The position numbers and the translations under genes are program-made. Below the pieces are notes generated by a model. It had not been told where the DNA came from. It saw only the letters and a program-made list of their open reading frames with translations, and searched no databases. From Bacteroides sp. (GTDB lineage Bacteria > Bacteroidota > Bacteroidia > Bacteroidales > SM23-62), in assembly GCA_030667765.1 (NCBI GenBank), contig DAOUVF010000096.1, positions 1 through 8,938 of the forward strand: a stretch of DNA of 8,938 nt. The letters are read 5' to 3'. Below, one piece after another: positions 5,960 through 8,938 of the stretch. The number at the start of each line of letters is the position of its first letter. The first letter of the stretch is position 1.

Positions 5960-7906
5960 ATGATCGACAGGGATACCATTGACCGGATTTTTGATACTGC
6001 AGATATTGTTGAGGTGATCTCAGATTTTGTATCGCTGAAGAGATCCGGACAGAATTTTAAGGGATTGAGCCCTTTTACCAATGAGAAAACACCATCTTTC
6101 CTGGTCTCTCCGGCCAAGGGGATATATAAGGATTTCAGTTCTGGTAAGGGAGGGAATGTAGTTGGTTTCCTTATGGAGCATGAAAAGCTGACCTACCCTG
6201 AAGCACTTCGCTACCTGGCCAAAAAATACAATATAGAGATCTCTGAGCAGGAACCAACCCCGGAGGAGATACAGCAGCGCAATGAAAGGGAAAGCCTGCT
6301 GATCATCACGGGATGGGCCCAGAAGTATTTTACCAATATTCTTCAAAACACCCCGGAAGGGCAATCAGTTGGCATGGCCTATTTCAGGGAACGCGGATTC
6401 CATGATGATATCATCCGGAAGTTCCAGCTGGGCTATAGTCCGGAACAAAAAGATGCCCTTACCAATGAAGCCCTGAAGGAAGGTTATAAACTGGATTACC
6501 TGGTGAAAACCGGGCTTACCATTCAGAAGGACGATTATAAGGCCGACCGTTTCCGGGGAAGGATCATCTTCCCGATACACGGGTTGACCGGAAATGTCAC
6601 TGGGTTTGGCGGCAGGATACTCAAGTCGGATGAAAAGATGGCCAAATATCTGAATTCTCCTGAATCAGATATTTACCAGAAAAGCCGGATCCTTTACGGA
6701 TTGTACCATGCCAAGCAGGCCATCGTAAAACAGGAAAAGTGTTTTCTGGTTGAGGGTTATACCGATGTCCTTGGACTTCACCAGGCCGGGATTGAAAATG
6801 TAGTATCCTCATCGGGGACCGCCCTGACAAATGACCAGATCAGGCTGATCAAGCGATTTACCAGCAATGTTACCATCATTTATGATGGTGATGAGGCTGG
6901 GATCAAAGCTTCTATGCGCGGGATTGATATGGTGCTTGAAGAGGGACTCAATATCAAGGTGGTTCCGCTGCCAGAAGGGGAAGATCCCGATTCATACTCC
7001 AAGCAATTAAGTGCCACGGAATTCCAGCAGTATATTAAGGAGAACGAGAAGGATTTTATTTCCTTCAAGACCCGGCTCCTGTTGAAGGATATGGAACAAG
7101 ATCCGGTCGGGAAGGCCGGGTTGATCAACGATGTTATCAGATCTATCTCGGTCATACCGGATACTGTTATGCGATCGGTGTACATCAAAGAGAGTGCGCG
7201 GATGCTGGATATCGAAGAGAGGATCCTGTACTCACAGGTTTACCGTTTACGGAAAAAAAAGGCGGAGGACCGTTACAATAAGGAATCCCGGCAGGAGGAG
7301 ATACGCATTCAATCAACCCCGCTTCCCTCTTTCATAAAGGAGATTTACAGTGAATTACAGGAAAAGCTGCTGGTCAGGTTCCTTCTTCAATATGGCAATG
7401 AGCGCCTGTATGAAATTCAGGATGAACATGCTGGGAACGAATACATTTCAGTGGCTGAGTATGTTGTCAATGAAATACTTAACGATGAGCTTGAGTTTAA
7501 AAACCTCTTATATCGCCAGATATTTGAGGAGGTTAATAACTTGATACAAAAAGGGGAAGTGATAGAAATAAAGTACTTCGTTCATCATGAAGATCACCGG
7601 ATCAGCCAGCTGGCTGTTGACCTGTTAAGCTCTCCTTACAGCCTCAGCAAGGTACACAGCCGTAAGGGAGCCATGGTGGAGGCCGAAGATATGTTGCTTA
7701 AAAAAAATGTTCCCAAAGCCCTGATCGAATACAAGCGGAAGATCCTGGAGGTTGCCCAGCGCGAGAAAGAAGAGCAAATCCGGGAGGTCCAGCAAGTTAA
7801 CAATGACGACCTGGAGGCAGTGAATCCGCTGATGCAGCAGTATATTACCATTACCTCCCTGATCAATACCATTTCCAAGGAAAGGGGCTGGGTTATCCTG
7901 AAATAA
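5960..7906 (+). CDS. dnaG: DNA primase DnaG with degenerate zinc-binding domain
   Basis: A protein of 648 residues, normal family length. It makes RNA primers at the replication fork and is recruited by the DnaB helicase. Residues 1-100 are the CHC2-type N-terminal domain, but the four zinc ligands are replaced: S37, T40, D58 and S61 occupy the usual Cys, His, Cys, Cys positions in GLSPFTNEKTPSF and YKDFSSGKGGN. The fold-defining residues around them are kept. Residues 120-430 hold the RNA polymerase domain, with the TOPRIM motifs EGYTDV (265-270), DGDEAG (309-314) and DPD (342-344), so catalysis should be intact. Residues 440-648 are the helical DnaB-binding domain. A run of eight A at 7253-7260 lies at the junction of these last two. 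The start at 5960 gives the conserved MIDRDTIDRIFDTADIVEVI. The gene ends 3 bp from the convergent comF-like gene. Confidence 0.97.
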   Translation: MIDRDTIDRIFDTADIVEVISDFVSLKRSGQNFKGLSPFTNEKTPSFLVSPAKGIYKDFSSGKGGNVVGFLMEHEKLTYPEALRYLAKKYNIEISEQEPTPEEIQQRNERESLLIITGWAQKYFTNILQNTPEGQSVGMAYFRERGFHDDIIRKFQLGYSPEQKDALTNEALKEGYKLDYLVKTGLTIQKDDYKADRFRGRIIFPIHGLTGNVTGFGGRILKSDEKMAKYLNSPESDIYQKSRILYGLYHAKQAIVKQEKCFLVEGYTDVLGLHQAGIENVVSSSGTALTNDQIRLIKRFTSNVTIIYDGDEAGIKASMRGIDMVLEEGLNIKVVPLPEGEDPDSYSKQLSATEFQQYIKENEKDFISFKTRLLLKDMEQDPVGKAGLINDVIRSISVIPDTVMRSVYIKESARMLDIEERILYSQVYRLRKKKAEDRYNKESRQEEIRIQSTPLPSFIKEIYSELQEKLLVRFLLQYGNERLYEIQDEHAGNEYISVAEYVVNEILNDELEFKNLLYRQIFEEVNNLIQKGEVIEIKYFVHHEDHRISQLAVDLLSSPYSLSKVHSRKGAMVEAEDMLLKKNVPKALIEYKRKILEVAQREKEEQIREVQQVNNDDLEAVNPLMQQYITITSLINTISKERGWVILK

Positions 7907-7909
7907 TTT

Positions 7910-8602
7910 TTAATTAAAGACCTTCAGTGCCACAGCCAGGGTTACAATACTGACCCGGACCTTTTCCAGGGACAGGAGGGCAGTCGCACATGCATCAAGT
8001 GTAGCCCCAGTCGTGACAACATCATCAACAAGGATGATATGTTTGCCACACAATTTTCCAGGATCTTTTACCTCAAATATTCCATCAACATTTGACCAGC
8101 GATCCATACGGGACCTGCTGGTCTGGGTCAGGGAAACAGATGGACGGATCAAATGACCGCTATGCCAGGGAACCCCAAGGCTTTCTGAAAGTCCTTCAGC
8201 AATCGGATGGCACTGGTTGTAGCCACGTTGCCTGTATTTCTTTTTATGGAGAGGAACCGGCAATATTATATCGGCAGAAGTGAAAGGTGATCCTTCAAGT
8301 TCGATTCCGAGAAGCCTGCCCATTTCCCTGCCGATATCCTGCCTGTCCTTGTATTTAAGCTCATGAATGAGTTGCTGGAAGCGGCTTCCTTTCTGGTATT
8401 GGAATAAAGCTGTAGCATTTTCCACATATATCCTTCCCCAGAATAACCTGGATACAGGATTTTCTGAATAGGATAAGTACCGTGTTCGCGGGAGCTCATA
8501 TATGCAACCCGTGCATATGATCCGTTCATTTTTCAAAAGCACAGCTCCACAGACAGGACAGAGGACCGGCATCAACAGGTTGATAAAGTCTCTTATCATC
8601 AT
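7910..8602 (-). CDS. ComF family phosphoribosyltransferase-like protein
   Basis: A protein of 230 residues, usual for the family. An N-terminal zinc ribbon has C15, C18, C30 and C33 (CPVCG and CTGC). The middle carries the family segment LIHELKYKDRQDIGREMGRLL. The phosphoribosyltransferase domain includes ILPVPLHKKKYRQRGYNQ, then TQTSRSRMDRWSNV and the PRPP-binding loop VDDVVTTGAT at 192-201, followed by LDACATALL. ComF proteins act in DNA uptake in naturally competent bacteria, probably working with the PriA helicase on incoming single strands; many non-competent bacteria also have them, so competence should not be assumed. The start is the first of two adjacent ATG codons (8602 or 8599). 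The gene is alone on its strand here and faces dnaG tail to tail. Confidence 0.93.
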   Translation of the reverse strand: MMIRDFINLLMPVLCPVCGAVLLKNERIICTGCIYELPRTRYLSYSENPVSRLFWGRIYVENATALFQYQKGSRFQQLIHELKYKDRQDIGREMGRLLGIELEGSPFTSADIILPVPLHKKKYRQRGYNQCHPIAEGLSESLGVPWHSGHLIRPSVSLTQTSRSRMDRWSNVDGIFEVKDPGKLCGKHIILVDDVVTTGATLDACATALLSLEKVRVSIVTLAVALKVFN

Positions 8603-8710
8603 GCTTTTTTCATTTAATGACTGAAGGGCTGGATTCTCGGAATATTTATGCTTTATGTTTGAAACATGGTGACGGAAATTTCGTATAAATAATAATTAAA
8701 ACCATCCCTG

Positions 8711-8938
8711 ATGCGAATTTTGCTGCTTTTCACGCTTTGTTCCATCAATGTCATATCTCTTTGTTCCCAGGATGTTGCCGAAGATAAATCCCGGATGCTC
8801 TCGCCTGAGGAATTCTACCTGAGCATAAAATCTGCAAATGTTCCACTGATCATTGATACACGGACATGGAAGGAATACCGAAAGGACAGAATACATGGGG
8901 CCAGACTAACAGAATCTTCAGTAAGTCTTAAATCGGTC
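8711..8938 (+). CDS. Exported rhodanese-like domain protein, N-terminal part (partial)
   Basis: The gene runs off the right edge; 76 codons are present. It begins MRILLLFTLCSINVIS, a signal peptide with probable cleavage after LCSQ. The Cys before SQ is not in a good lipobox context because Leu precedes it. The mature part has LSPEEFYLSI, NVPLIIDTRTWKEYRKDRIHGA, which matches the start of a rhodanese fold: the strand ending in the conserved D-x-R, followed by E-Y/F and H-I-x-G-A. The active-site loop with the catalytic Cys is beyond the window, so catalytic competence cannot be judged. The predicted location is periplasm or outer surface. The 108-bp interval to the divergent comF-like gene has no clear consensus promoter; a TTTG (8658) and TATAAAT (8684) pair is a weak candidate. 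Confidence 0.8.
   Translation, partial: MRILLLFTLCSINVISLCSQDVAEDKSRMLSPEEFYLSIKSANVPLIIDTRTWKEYRKDRIHGARLTESSVSLKSV

Noticed and set aside
7700..7707. Second run of eight A in dnaG as another frameshift site
   Set aside because: It lies inside the DnaB-binding domain, not at a boundary, and lysine-rich A runs are expected by chance at this base composition.

Overview
The window looks like chromosomal DNA from a member of the Bacteroidota (class Bacteroidia or a near relative). The signs are a type IX secretion C-terminal sorting domain on the large DUF3160 protein, a -7 promoter element of the Bacteroidota form TAnnTTTG in front of the RNA gene, signal peptides ending in SQ or GQ, a Sir2 protein and a DnaG primase that both lack their usual zinc ligands, and a PorT-type outer-membrane beta-barrel. 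No phage, transposase, integrase or CRISPR array is visible. It reads as a core region with one unusual intergenic island in the middle.

Layout. At the left edge is the start of a minus-strand gene for an exported protein, probably of the SYLF family (1-151). Divergent from it is a plus-strand gene for a large secreted DUF3160 protein with a T9SS tail (368-2953). Convergent with that is a minus-strand pair: an Lrp/AsnC regulator (4015-3551) followed 12 bases later by a small LETM1-like membrane protein (3538-3059).

Upstream of the lrp gene are three 17-bp near-identical dyads of form ATTG-N9-CAAT, spaced exactly 31 bp apart. They are followed by a TATATTTG promoter element and a short stand-alone RNA gene (4156-4264) ending in a strong intrinsic terminator (4271-4303). 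The RNA folds as a class II tRNA with a Leu-like core, but carries an aspartate GUC anticodon, U37, G73 and an oversized 40-nt variable region. This tRNA-like gene and its phased operator array are the most interesting part of the window. Next to it lie two long imperfect palindromes (4302-4371 and 4417-4494) of unknown nature.

Rightward comes a minus-strand pair: a Sir2-family deacylase (5849-5154) and an outer-membrane beta-barrel protein (5136-4522). Divergent from Sir2 is dnaG primase (5960-7906), which meets a minus-strand comF-like phosphoribosyltransferase gene (8602-7910) tail to tail with a 3-bp gap. At the right edge is the start of an exported rhodanese-like protein (8711 onward).

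Functional links are limited. The regulator probably controls its own operon and possibly the tRNA-like gene through the shared operator array. The other genes are independent housekeeping or envelope functions. All family assignments come from reading motifs and have not been checked against databases.
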